A stretch of DNA of 55,515 nucleotides from assembly GCA_043424615.1 (NCBI GenBank), contig JBHWOX010000011.1:1-55515 (forward strand), in the 5' to 3' direction. The notes under the pieces were generated by a model that saw only the letters and a program-made list of their open reading frames with translations, was not told the origin of the DNA and did no database searches. The DNA comes from JAUNQW01 sp043424615. Its GTDB lineage: Bacteria > Bacillota > Bacilli > Lactobacillales > Carnobacteriaceae_A. Position 1 is the stretch's first letter. Each line of letters begins with the position of its first letter. Made by a program: the position numbers and the translations under genes. This document shows positions 8,213 to 16,670 of this stretch, piece after piece.

Positions 8213-8605
8213 TTAAGCCTCCCCATCAGTTTGTGGGCGTTCTCTTTCAATTTCAGCTGCAACATAGCTAAAGATACCTGGCACAGGCGCTTGCGGTTTT
8301 TTTACTCGAATTTTCAAGCCCTCAATGAGTTCAAATTGAGCAAACAATTCATCCGCAATATTAATAGCTAACTCTTCTATTAGTTGGACATGCTCGCCTT
8401 CAACCAAGTGACGGATGCAATCAAAGACTTCTCCATAATGTACACTGTCTTCCATCTGCCCGCTACGGCCTGGTTTTTCAACATCCACGTTCATTTCAAG
8501 GTCAACAATAAAAAGTTGTCCTAATTTAGTTTCTTCTTTGAACAAACCATGATAGCCATAAAACTGCATACCTTTGATGATTATCTTATCTGTAGAATGC
8601 GACAC
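8213..8605 (-). CDS. folB: dihydroneopterin aldolase
   Basis: Cleaves 7,8-dihydroneopterin to 6-hydroxymethyl-dihydropterin and glycolaldehyde. 130 residues, as typical. Motifs: IKGMQFYGYHGLFKEE with the conserved Tyr and Glu, and RVKKPQAPVPG with the catalytic Lys. The start is a GTG (GTG TCG CAT) behind GGAGGGG. Sits between folE and folK in one transcript. Confidence 0.95.
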   Translation of the reverse strand: MSHSTDKIIIKGMQFYGYHGLFKEETKLGQLFIVDLEMNVDVEKPGRSGQMEDSVHYGEVFDCIRHLVEGEHVQLIEELAINIADELFAQFELIEGLKIRVKKPQAPVPGIFSYVAAEIERERPQTDGEA

Positions 8606-8629
8606 GCCTGTCCCCTCCTTCTAACTTAA

Positions 8630-9187
8630 CTATTTATAAATGAAATCAATAATTTCACGACGCAATTCGGCATTTTCTTTATATAAGCCCCGAGTCGCTT
8701 TGGTTACGGTTTTAGATCCCGGTTTTTTAACACCACGAATATTCATACACATATGGTCCCCTTCGAGGATGACCATCACCCCTAGTGGATTAAGCGTATT
8801 CATTAAAATATCACAGACATCATTGGTGATGCGTTCTTGCATTTGCGGACGCTTAGAAACATCTTCTAAAATCCGTGCTAATTTACTTAAACCTACCACT
8901 TTGCCATCTCGGGGGATGTAAGCAATGTGCCCTTTACCATAGAAAGGTAAAAAGTGGTGCTCACACATGGATGAGAAACTGATGTCTTTGACTAAGACGA
9001 CTTCACTATTATCCTCATGGAAGGTTTTTTTAGCATGGATGCTAGCATCTTTTTCAATTCCCGCAAACACTTCTTCGAACATGCGAGCCACTCGAGCGGG
9101 CGTTTCAACTAAGCCTTCACGCTCGGGATCTTCTCCAATAGCTATGATAATTTCGCGCATTGCGTCTTCAATTCTTTGTTTATCCAT
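8630..9187 (-). CDS. folE: GTP cyclohydrolase I
   Basis: First committed step of folate synthesis: GTP to 7,8-dihydroneopterin triphosphate. 185 residues. Zinc ligands are seen in SSMCEHHFLPFYG (Cys, His) and DHMCMNIRGVKKPGS (second Cys). The catalytic KLARILEDVSKRPQMQER segment is complete. Located 2 nt after folC. Confidence 0.97.
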   Translation of the reverse strand: MDKQRIEDAMREIIIAIGEDPEREGLVETPARVARMFEEVFAGIEKDASIHAKKTFHEDNSEVVLVKDISFSSMCEHHFLPFYGKGHIAYIPRDGKVVGLSKLARILEDVSKRPQMQERITNDVCDILMNTLNPLGVMVILEGDHMCMNIRGVKKPGSKTVTKATRGLYKENAELRREIIDFIYK

Positions 9188-9189
9188 AT

Positions 9190-10494
9190 TTATCTTTCCT
9201 TTTTATTGTTTAATATTAACTGGCGAACGTCTCCGATATAGTAAAAACTTCCAAAAACACAAATGACGGCATCGAGCATGCTGCTTTCAGTCAGTTCAAC
9301 CGCTCGCTCCAGTGCTTGTTCATAATCTTTGCCCATGACTTCGATATTTTCTTCAGCTAAAAAGCCTAAATCGAGAATGGTTTCTTTCATCTCTTCTGCT
9401 GGCAAGGCTCGCTCTGAATCAGGTTCTACCGTTATCATATAGTCAAAATGAGGGGCAATCACACTTAAGGCCGGTTTATATTCTTTATCTCCCAGCATAC
9501 CGACTATTCCAATTCGCTGGCGGTCTGGGAAATATCGGAGCAAGTTTTCAGTGAGGCCGGTGACGCCATCTAAGTTATGTGAACCATCTACTACTATATC
9601 AGGTTGCTGGTTTAACCATTCAAAACGTCCAGGCCAAACTGCTTTTTCAAGACCGCTTTGAATAGCCGATCTTTCGATTGTCCATTTTCCGCTGTCATTT
9701 AGCGTATTCATCGCTTCAATGGCCATGCAAGCGTTCATAATTTGATGGGTTTCCAACAAATGGATGGTGTATTCATCATTTTTATAAACAAAGGATTGAT
9801 CGCGACTATTGCTCAATTCATAATCTAAAGCCTCTACATCCACTGTCCGTTTAGGGCTTCCTAATTCGTCCGCCCGCTCTTCAATCACTTTCATGGCTTC
9901 TCGTTCTTGAGGGTAATAAACAACGGGGGAGCCTGCTTTTATAATGCCGGCTTTTTCACCAGCAATTTCTTCAATCGTGTCCCCTAAAACATCTTGGTGG
10001 TCATAGGCTAACTTGGTAATCACGGCTACTTCATTACTTTCAATAATATTAGTCGCATCCAAACGGCCACCAATGCCGGTCTCGATGATCGCAATATCAC
10101 AGTCATACTTATCAAAAGCCATCCAAGCCAGAGCAGTATATAATTCGAATTCTGTGAAGTAAATGTTGGTACTCAAGACATGATCCCGAATATCCACAGC
10201 AAATTCCATGATATCTTCATCCGAGATGTTCTCCCCGTTGATCCGAATACGATCATTGAATTCAAATAAAGATGGAGAAGTATAAAGCCCCACTTTATAG
10301 CCTGCTTCTTGCAGGATGGTCGCCATAATCACGGCTGTCGACCCCTTACCATTCGTCCCGGCAACATGAATAATCGGAACATTGTTTTGGGGGTTGCCCA
10401 ATACTTCCATTAAATCGCGGGTGGTTTGAAGGCCCAACACCATTTCTCCTTGTCGGCCTAACGGCAACATTTCACTTAATACTTGGTAGTCCAT
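9190..10494 (-). CDS. folC: folylpolyglutamate synthase / dihydrofolate synthase
   Basis: Mur-ligase-fold enzyme adding glutamate to dihydropteroate and folates. 434 residues. The P-loop IIHVAGTNGKGSTAV and the family motif AIIETGIGGRLDATNI are clear, then the KAGIIKAGSPV carbamoyl-Lys region and VVDGSHNLDG in the C-terminal domain. First gene of the fol operon, behind a leader of about 200 nt. Confidence 0.95.
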   Translation of the reverse strand: MDYQVLSEMLPLGRQGEMVLGLQTTRDLMEVLGNPQNNVPIIHVAGTNGKGSTAVIMATILQEAGYKVGLYTSPSLFEFNDRIRINGENISDEDIMEFAVDIRDHVLSTNIYFTEFELYTALAWMAFDKYDCDIAIIETGIGGRLDATNIIESNEVAVITKLAYDHQDVLGDTIEEIAGEKAGIIKAGSPVVYYPQEREAMKVIEERADELGSPKRTVDVEALDYELSNSRDQSFVYKNDEYTIHLLETHQIMNACMAIEAMNTLNDSGKWTIERSAIQSGLEKAVWPGRFEWLNQQPDIVVDGSHNLDGVTGLTENLLRYFPDRQRIGIVGMLGDKEYKPALSVIAPHFDYMITVEPDSERALPAEEMKETILDLGFLAEENIEVMGKDYEQALERAVELTESSMLDAVICVFGSFYYIGDVRQLILNNKKER

Positions 10495-10855
10495 CTTTAC
10501 ATTCCCTTCACCATTCTAATTTTTTGCACACAAAAAGCATCGATGATACCAATGTCGCAAAATAACTTTGTCTTAGCACGCAATCGATACTTCAGTCTTT
10601 CAAGTATGAATCATCTCACCAAATATATACCTAACTCGAGGGACAATCAACTTTAAAAACTGCCTCACGCCTAAAGATTATAAACAACAATTTCCCTAAA
10701 ATACCATTATACAAATAATTGCTTAAAAAGCATAGCTTTTTATGGGATTTTAATGAATATTTTTTGGCTCGTAGATGGGCATAAAAAACAAAGTCTTCTA
10801 TCTGCTAAAACGCTAAGATCTGATCGAATTCTCTTCTTAAACACCAAGCAAGAAA
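10495..10855 (-). promoter_or_regulatory. promoter and long 5' leader of the fol operon, about 360 bases without a gene
   Basis: On the minus strand TATAAT lies at 10706-10711 with no clear -35, and another TATAATC lies near 10680. The leader of about 200 nt contains a six-pair hairpin ATACTT/AAGTAT (about 10582-10605) flanked by GATGAT and ATCATC that can pair. An AAAAAGC/GCTTTTT repeat lies near 10734-10750. I could not match it to a known riboswitch class. No open reading frame of note. Confidence 0.4.
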
Positions 10856-10888
10856 AAAAGAGAGTTGAATGATTCAACTCTCTTTCTT
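10856..10888 (-). terminator. terminator downstream of ftsH
   Basis: AAAGAGAGTTGAA/TTCAACTCTCTTT inverted repeat with a T run on the minus strand (AAAAAAA at 10853-10860 on the plus strand), just beyond the ftsH stop. Confidence 0.85.
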
Positions 10889-10920
10889 GTAGAACTTATT
10901 TTCATTTTGTTGAAAACCAT

Positions 10921-13191
10921 TTAATCCCAATCGTTCTTCGTTATTTCTCTGGAAGAATTGGTTCGGTCAGAAGACTCATCATTCTTTTCCTCACGGTCTT
11001 GTTGGATATGATCGTTACTATAGTCCGGGTAACGCTCTTCCAAGGTTTGATGGTCTTGGTCGATATGATCATTGCGGTTTCCTTCATAATCATCATGATC
11101 AGAAGAATGTTCTGAATCATCAGTAGAATCTTCATCATCACTGCTTTGATCGTCATGATAATCATCGTAAACGGCTTCTCGTTTTTGTTCATTATGAACC
11201 GTTTTTTCGCGAATTTCTTCAAATGAGGTTCCCGCCTGTTCTTGTGCTTCTTTTTCAGCAGTTTTCTCATTTTCTTCACTTGGATAGTCCATATCATCAC
11301 GCTCGTCAGGCATCAAACCTGTTTCAAACAAGCTCTTAATTTCAAGCGCATTGAGGGTTTCGACTTCAAGTAATTTTTCGGCAATGATTTCAAGCTCTTT
11401 GCTGTGCTCATTGATAATATCATGAGCTTCTTGGCGGGCTTTAGATAACAAGTTGAGGACTTCCTCATCAATTTCATAAGCCACCCGCTCTGAATAAGAA
11501 CGCTCAAAGGACGATTGTTCATTGCCTTTTTCGTATTGAACGGGGCCGAGTTCATCACTCATCCCATACTGAGTGACCATGGAACGAGCCAATTGAGTGG
11601 CTTGTTCAAAGTCATTACTTGCTCCAGAGGTTTGAGTTTGGAAGAAAATCTCTTCAGCTGCTCGTCCCCCTAGTAAGCCCACGATTTGCTCATAGAGATC
11701 TTTTTTAGTGTAAAGATATTGGTCTTCTCTTGGCAACATAATAGCATATCCACCGGCACGCCCACGAGGGATGATGGTAACCTTATGGACCACTCGGGCA
11801 TCAGAAAGAACCATCCCCACCACTGTATGTCCGGCTTCATGATAAGCAACCATGCGTCTTTCTTTTTCAGAAATCACGCGGTCACGCTTGGCTGGTCCGG
11901 CAATCACGCGGTCGCTGGCTTCATCCACATCGTAAGCTTCAATGATGGATGAATGACGGCGAGCAGCTACAATAGCAGACTCATTCAATAAGTTTTCCAA
12001 GTCGGCTCCTGAAAAACCAGGGGTCGTCTTAGCAACTTGTTTCAAATTGACTTGATCTGATAAAGGTTTGTCTTTAGCATGAACTTTTAAAATAGCCTCG
12101 CGTTCTTTCACATCTGGCATGCCCACCATAATTCGGCGGTCAAAACGACCAGGACGTAAGAGGGCTTGGTCTAAGACATCAGAACGGTTGGTCGCGGCCA
12201 TCACAATGACCCCTTCATTCCCTTGGAAACCGTCCATTTCAACTAAAAGTTGGTTCAAGGTCTGTTCACGTTCGTCATTGCCTCCACCCATACCTGAGCC
12301 ACCACGCTTGCGGCCCACAGCATCGATCTCATCAATAAAGATGATAGCCGGAGATTTTTTCTTAGCTTCTTCAAAAAGGTCACGAACACGGCTCGCTCCA
12401 ACCCCGACAAACATCTCTACGAATTCTGAACCAGAAATAGAGTAGAAAGGAACGCCGGCTTCACCAGCCACGGCCTTAGCGAGTAAAGTTTTACCTGTTC
12501 CTGGAGGGCCTTCTAATAATACCCCTGCAGGAATCCGGGCGCCTAAGCTAGAAAAACGTCGCGGATCTTTTAAGAATTCTACAATTTCAACCAGTTCTGA
12601 TTTTTCTTCATCAGCTCCGGCTACATCTGAAAAGCGAACTTTACTTTCAGAAGGATCCGTTAATTTAGCTTTAGACTTACCGAAAGACATGACATTTCGT
12701 CCGCCTCCCCCACCTTGACCGGCTTGGTTCATCATCATATAGATGAAGAAAACAAAGATAATTAATGGTAGGAAAGAAATTAATAGGCTGACCCAGACAG
12801 AAGTTTGCTCTTCTTCTAAAGGAATCACTTCTGTTCCTTTTTCTTGGGCTAAAGTATAGATATCAGCCACTATAGGGTCATTTTGTAAGAGTGTTGCAGT
12901 AAATCGGTCTGTTTCTTCGTTACTTGAACTAAATATATCGATATTATTACTCTCGCCTGCATCAGCTTGGATAGGTTCATTGAGTTTCCCTTCCACCCTG
13001 TAAATACCAGCTGCTGGTTGCAAACTAAAAGATTCGATATTATCTTTATCTAATTGCTGAACAAATTCGGTAGACGATAATTCGCTTTGGCTACTACTAG
13101 CATCGCCACCCGTTATCCAACTTGCTACGGCAACAATTACGATAAATACAAGCAAATAGAAGAGACTGTTTCGAAAAATATTTCTTCTCAT
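10921..13191 (-). CDS. ftsH: ATP-dependent zinc metalloprotease FtsH
   Basis: Membrane-anchored AAA+ protease for quality control of membrane and regulatory proteins. 756 residues. TM1 is at about 8-25 and TM2 at about 133-154, with an extracytoplasmic domain between. A Gly-rich linker follows, then Walker A GPPGTGKT (228-235), Walker B IIFIDE (283-288), arginine-finger region LLRPGRFDRR, zinc site HEAGH (451-455) and the third ligand region ASNDFEQAT. Oddity: beyond about residue 640 there is a tail of about 115 residues very rich in Asp, Glu, Ser and His, with runs such as DDYHDDQSSDDEDSTDD. Monocistronic, with its own promoter and terminator; placed after hpt as in B. subtilis. Confidence 0.97.
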   Translation of the reverse strand: MRRNIFRNSLFYLLVFIVIVAVASWITGGDASSSQSELSSTEFVQQLDKDNIESFSLQPAAGIYRVEGKLNEPIQADAGESNNIDIFSSSNEETDRFTATLLQNDPIVADIYTLAQEKGTEVIPLEEEQTSVWVSLLISFLPLIIFVFFIYMMMNQAGQGGGGGRNVMSFGKSKAKLTDPSESKVRFSDVAGADEEKSELVEIVEFLKDPRRFSSLGARIPAGVLLEGPPGTGKTLLAKAVAGEAGVPFYSISGSEFVEMFVGVGASRVRDLFEEAKKKSPAIIFIDEIDAVGRKRGGSGMGGGNDEREQTLNQLLVEMDGFQGNEGVIVMAATNRSDVLDQALLRPGRFDRRIMVGMPDVKEREAILKVHAKDKPLSDQVNLKQVAKTTPGFSGADLENLLNESAIVAARRHSSIIEAYDVDEASDRVIAGPAKRDRVISEKERRMVAYHEAGHTVVGMVLSDARVVHKVTIIPRGRAGGYAIMLPREDQYLYTKKDLYEQIVGLLGGRAAEEIFFQTQTSGASNDFEQATQLARSMVTQYGMSDELGPVQYEKGNEQSSFERSYSERVAYEIDEEVLNLLSKARQEAHDIINEHSKELEIIAEKLLEVETLNALEIKSLFETGLMPDERDDMDYPSEENEKTAEKEAQEQAGTSFEEIREKTVHNEQKREAVYDDYHDDQSSDDEDSTDDSEHSSDHDDYEGNRNDHIDQDHQTLEERYPDYSNDHIQQDREEKNDESSDRTNSSREITKNDWD

Positions 13192-13204
13192 TATGTCCTC
13201 CTAT

Positions 13205-13296
13205 TGCCATTAAAATGGCATTAAATTTGTCATTGAATACATAAGAGTCATGTTAACATTATTGGGCTATTATAACCAATAATATGATGGTAGCAA
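13205..13296 (-). promoter_or_regulatory. ftsH promoter and leader hairpin
   Basis: Minus-strand -35 TTGCTA (13291-13296) and -10 TATAAT (13269-13274) are 16 nt apart. Close to the start codon a TGCCATT/AATGGCA inverted repeat (about 13205-13220) sits directly upstream of the AGGAGG ribosome site and may tune translation (inference). No CtsR direct repeat or CIRCE element was seen. Confidence 0.65.
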
Positions 13297-13314
13297 TTTT
13301 TTCTTAAAGTTTAT

Positions 13315-13863
13315 TTAAGCTTGCTCAATAATTTCATCTCTTAAGACACCAATGTAAGGGAGATTACGGTATTTTTCTTGGAAGTCCAAGCCATAGCCCA
13401 CAATAAATTCATCCGGCATTTCAAAACCTGCCCATTGGACGGGAACATCGAAAGCACGACGGCTCGGTTTGTCTAAAAGGCTGACAATTTTAACCGAAGC
13501 GGCCTTACGGGATTCAAATAATTCCATTAAAAATTGTAAGGTTCGCCCAGTGTCCACCACATCTTCCACAAACAAAACATGACGACCTTCAGAAGAAAGG
13601 CTCAGATCTTTTAATATTTTGACATTTCCGGAAGACTCTGTCCCACCTTCATAAGAAGACAGATCCATGAAATCAATATCCAAGTAGATATCCATTTCTT
13701 TAATTAAATCGGTCATAAAGAGACTTCCGCCTTTGAGGACACAGACCAAGAGAGGGTTTTTGTCACGATATTCATCCGATAACACTTCTGCTAATTCTTT
13801 GGTGCGTTCTTCAATTTGCTTTTTGGAAATCAAAATTTCTTTAATATCATCATGCATTGTCAT
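13315..13863 (-). CDS. hpt: hypoxanthine-guanine phosphoribosyltransferase
   Basis: Purine salvage: hypoxanthine or guanine plus PRPP to IMP or GMP. 182 residues from ATG 13863 (MTMHDDIKEIL), chosen because AAAGGA lies 7 nt upstream. The PRPP loop VLFVEDVVDTGRTL and the flexible-loop DLSSYEGGTESSG are typical. It overlaps the 3' end of tilS by 14 nt; the tilS-hpt-ftsH order is widely conserved in Firmicutes. Confidence 0.96.
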   Translation of the reverse strand: MTMHDDIKEILISKKQIEERTKELAEVLSDEYRDKNPLLVCVLKGGSLFMTDLIKEMDIYLDIDFMDLSSYEGGTESSGNVKILKDLSLSSEGRHVLFVEDVVDTGRTLQFLMELFESRKAASVKIVSLLDKPSRRAFDVPVQWAGFEMPDEFIVGYGLDFQEKYRNLPYIGVLRDEIIEQA

Positions 13864-15250
13864 TATATTGTCCTTTCTCATTGCGATATACAATGATGTA
13901 TTGATTTTTTCCTGGCTGGTAATCTTCTGACCAATAGGATTCTTTTAAAGTTATTAACCATATTATATTATCGTATTTATCACGAACAAGCCAGACTTCT
14001 TCTCGATCTTTCAAAGGAATTTTTTGGTCTATCATAATATCTTTAATTTTTTTGCTGTGGCAGCTGGGGCCTTTTAAGGTCATCCGGTCCCCCGCTTGAC
14101 GGTGGTTTATCTTAAAGGGGGGAGCCATTTTTTGGGCGTCGACAGCTATCCATTGGTCGGTCTCCTGCATTTGACCGCTGGGCCACCCCTCAAAACATGC
14201 GATTCTCTCATAGGCAGATAGACTGATCCAGTGGTTAAGTGACAAGCTAAACTCTGCTGAAGAAGGATCAATTTTCACTTGCGGCCGGTGGTTGACTAGT
14301 TTTAAGTCATTATACTCCCGCAAGAGATAATATCCCGCTCCTAATTCTTGATAAGAATGGTTGCGCCCCGTTTGAACCCAGGCTAAAACATCTTTTAACA
14401 ATTGATAAGGCAGCTGATAGCTGGGATCTTCCACCCTTTGCAGAATAAAGTGTCGGAGAATCATAAACTGTCCATAAGCAGGTTGCTTTAAGAAAAGATC
14501 CCGCTGAAGTTGACCCTTCTTCACGCAGTTCTGCAAATGTGTTTTCACCCAATCTTCACTGATCTTATCTAAATCTTGCATTTGCTGGGCGAGCTGGGCG
14601 AGCTGATCTTCTACCCTAGGATTTTCTTCTTTTAAAAGGGGCAGGATCAGATTGCGGTAGCGGTTACGGCTATAATCATTTTCAGCATTGCTCGCATCTT
14701 CAAAATACAGCAAATTTTCCTGCTGGGCATAGGCATAAAGGTCATCCTTGGAAAACTGAAGCAAGGGTCTAAGGAGTTGGCCTCCATGAAAATCCTGCTG
14801 GGCTTGGATGCCTTGCAAAGTTTGCCAAAAACCCCCTCTGACCAAACGCATTAAAACTGTTTCCGCTTGATCGCTTTTATGGTGGGCCGTCATCACAACC
14901 TCACAGTTCAGGTCTTCCACCAAGCTGGCAAAAAATTCATAACGCACCGCCCGTCCTGCTGCTTCAATTCCCGCCTCCGGATGATCAGAAGGCTGCCAAT
15001 CTTTCACGTAGAGCGGATAGCCCAGCCTTTCCACATAAGAGCGGAGCTCTCGGCATTCTTGGTCAGCTTCTTTTCGCAAGTGGTGGTTGACATGAGCTAA
15101 AGTCAAGGAGGGTCTGAGCGAGTCGGGCAGATGTCTCAATAAATCAAATAACACCATCGAATCCACTCCCCCTGACAAGGCTAATAAAATATGGCTATCA
15201 GCTGAAAGGTCAAACTGGTCTCGATAAATGTGCATAAAACTTTGTCTCAT
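13850..15250 (-). CDS. tilS: tRNA(Ile)-lysidine synthase
   Basis: Modifies C34 of the CAU-anticodon tRNA-Ile to lysidine, so that it reads AUA. 466 residues. The N-type PP-loop is ILLALSGGVDSMVLFDLL, followed by AHVNHHLR, VMTAHHKSDQAETVLMRLVRG and DASNAENDYSRNRYRN. The C-terminal substrate domain ends with a KKIKDIMIDQKIP segment. It overlaps hpt and is preceded by the yabR terminator, so it is probably transcribed with hpt. Confidence 0.95.
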   Translation of the reverse strand: MRQSFMHIYRDQFDLSADSHILLALSGGVDSMVLFDLLRHLPDSLRPSLTLAHVNHHLRKEADQECRELRSYVERLGYPLYVKDWQPSDHPEAGIEAAGRAVRYEFFASLVEDLNCEVVMTAHHKSDQAETVLMRLVRGGFWQTLQGIQAQQDFHGGQLLRPLLQFSKDDLYAYAQQENLLYFEDASNAENDYSRNRYRNLILPLLKEENPRVEDQLAQLAQQMQDLDKISEDWVKTHLQNCVKKGQLQRDLFLKQPAYGQFMILRHFILQRVEDPSYQLPYQLLKDVLAWVQTGRNHSYQELGAGYYLLREYNDLKLVNHRPQVKIDPSSAEFSLSLNHWISLSAYERIACFEGWPSGQMQETDQWIAVDAQKMAPPFKINHRQAGDRMTLKGPSCHSKKIKDIMIDQKIPLKDREEVWLVRDKYDNIIWLITLKESYWSEDYQPGKNQYIIVYRNEKGQYNDNA

Positions 15251-15263
15251 CGCTTGCTCCCTA

Positions 15264-15290
15264 TTAAAAAAACCAGGATTCCTCCTGGCT
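15264..15290 (-). terminator. terminator between yabR and tilS
   Basis: On the minus strand AGCCAGGAGGAATCCTGG folds into a short GC-rich hairpin (15273-15288) followed by TTTTTTT. It lies 14 nt after the yabR stop and just upstream of the tilS start. Confidence 0.8.
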
Positions 15291-15303
15291 ATCTGACTTG
15301 TAT

Positions 15304-15804
15304 TTATCCGCGACGTCCACCGCGGCCACCACGTTTATTTTCAGTATTACGCTTTAATGACGTTAAGCGTTCCTCACTATTTTTTAAGAAATCACTCATT
15401 AAGTCATCAAAACTTTGGTTGCCTTGAGATGATTTTTTTCCAAAAGAAGACTTGCTTGTGTCTCTTTTAGCTTGGTAAGAAGGCTTTGGAGGTCGTTCAT
15501 CTTTGACCTCTGCTGAATCAGAATCCTGAGCCGGTTGACGCTTGGATTTTAATTCTTCCGTTTGTTTAGGTTGGTCTGATTGTTTAATAGATAGGGCGAT
15601 ATTGCCATTATCTTCAATATTTAAAATCTTAACAGTGACTTCATCCCCTCGTGCCAATTCATCATTGATATCTTTAACAAAGTGATCGGCAATTTCACTA
15701 ATATGTATCAAGCCGGTTTTGTCATCGCCTAAATCAACAAAAGCACCAAAATTTGTAATGTTTGTCACTGTTCCTTGAACCTGTTCTCCAACTTCAATCG
15801 CCAT
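15304..15804 (-). CDS. yabR: S1-domain RNA-binding protein (YabR family)
   Basis: 166 residues with a single N-terminal S1 domain: GEQVQGTVTNITNFGAFVDL, then TGLIHISEIAD and NGNIALSIKQ. After about residue 75 it becomes a low-complexity, Lys/Ser/Pro-rich linker. It ends in the basic RGGRGGRRG tail, which probably adds RNA affinity. It occupies the B. subtilis yabR position after divIC. The exact function of the family is not settled. Confidence 0.88.
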   Translation of the reverse strand: MAIEVGEQVQGTVTNITNFGAFVDLGDDKTGLIHISEIADHFVKDINDELARGDEVTVKILNIEDNGNIALSIKQSDQPKQTEELKSKRQPAQDSDSAEVKDERPPKPSYQAKRDTSKSSFGKKSSQGNQSFDDLMSDFLKNSEERLTSLKRNTENKRGGRGGRRG

Positions 15805-15861
15805 CTATTTCAATAGCCTCCTTAGTTATTTTAATTAATTATAGCATTAAACGGGGGGGAA

Positions 15862-16317
15862 TCAATGATTGCTTGTATCTTCATTCTTTTCTATGTCTTC
15901 GACTTCCTTTTCAATGGCTTGCTGTTTTTTATTCATATCCAAGGCGAGGTTATCTCTTTCCCCTACAAAATTGAAAACAATCTCCCCATCTTCAGTGAGA
16001 TAATATTCATTTCGAGCGATATTCAGCACATAGTCTTCATTTTGTAATAAACGGATGTATTCTTCTAAATCAGCTTGGTAATCTTGATCCAGCTGTAATT
16101 GTTTTTCAGCTTGAACCAGCTGCTGGTCTAGGCGACGAGCATCACGAATATTTTTTATGTTTTCAAAGGCAAAAAAGCCAATAAATAACACAATCAAGCC
16201 CAGCAAAAATAACGGACGACGCCCCTGGCCTGATCGTTTTTTCGTTTTATTTGTCTTTTGAGCAGGCATCTCTTTGATGAATACTTCTTGCTCTTTTTCT
16301 GGTCTACGGTCAGCCAC
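15862..16317 (-). CDS. divIC: cell-division protein DivIC (FtsB/septum initiator family)
   Basis: Septum formation initiator that pairs with FtsL and DivIB in the divisome. 151 residues from GTG 16317 (VADRRPEKEQ), chosen for its AAAGGAG site. Basic N-terminal cytoplasmic segment, one TM helix (RPLFLLGLIVLFIGFFAF), then a coiled coil (ARRLDQQLVQAEKQLQLDQ) and the family motif LLQNEDYVLNIARNEYYLT with EIVFN. It lies between rqcP and yabR as in B. subtilis; sporulation genes yabP and yabQ are absent. Confidence 0.92.
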   Translation of the reverse strand: MADRRPEKEQEVFIKEMPAQKTNKTKKRSGQGRRPLFLLGLIVLFIGFFAFENIKNIRDARRLDQQLVQAEKQLQLDQDYQADLEEYIRLLQNEDYVLNIARNEYYLTEDGEIVFNFVGERDNLALDMNKKQQAIEKEVEDIEKNEDTSNH

Positions 16318-16393
16318 CTTGGTCGCTCCTTTCTGCACTCTCTCTTAAATTATATCGGAAAAGCGTAACGCTTACCATCACTCTTTTTTCAAG

Positions 16394-16669
16394 CTAGGCC
16401 ATATCTCCGTCGTTTTCTATATATTCTTCTTCCAGGATAGTAAACATGTCTGAAGCATCTGCTTTTTTAGTGGAATCTTTTAATTCATTTACTTCCACCA
16501 CAAGGGTCTTATTCCCAAAATTAATTTGGAGCTGGTCGCCCACCGCTAATTTACTCGATGATTTAGCTGGATGACCATTAATCGCAATACGTCCTTGGTC
16601 TGCGATTTCTTTTGCCACCGTCCGACGTTTGATAATGCGCGATACTTTTAAAAATTTATCGAGTCTCAT
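16394..16669 (-). CDS. rqcP: S4-domain ribosome quality control protein RqcP (YabO)
   Basis: 91 residues starting at ATG 16669 (MRLDKFLKVSRIIKRRTVAK). The S4 RNA-binding fold is visible in RLDKFLK, ADQGRIAING and the SSKLAVGDQLQINF segment. In B. subtilis this protein acts with RqcH on stalled 50S subunits to add alanine tails (family knowledge). It starts 2 nt before the yabN stop, so it is coupled to yabN. A longer frame upstream is not needed. Confidence 0.93.
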   Translation of the reverse strand: MRLDKFLKVSRIIKRRTVAKEIADQGRIAINGHPAKSSSKLAVGDQLQINFGNKTLVVEVNELKDSTKKADASDMFTILEEEYIENDGDMA

Positions 16670-16670
16670 G

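Noticed and set aside
10495..10720. Tetrahydrofolate riboswitch before folC
   Set aside because: GGTGAGATGATTC looks superficially like part of the motif, but the other conserved segments of the class are absent, so I did not call it.
10941..11300. 119-codon Met/Lys/Ile-rich frame inside the 3' end of ftsH
   Set aside because: It is an out-of-frame shadow of the acidic FtsH tail; its composition follows from the GAT/GAA-rich codons.
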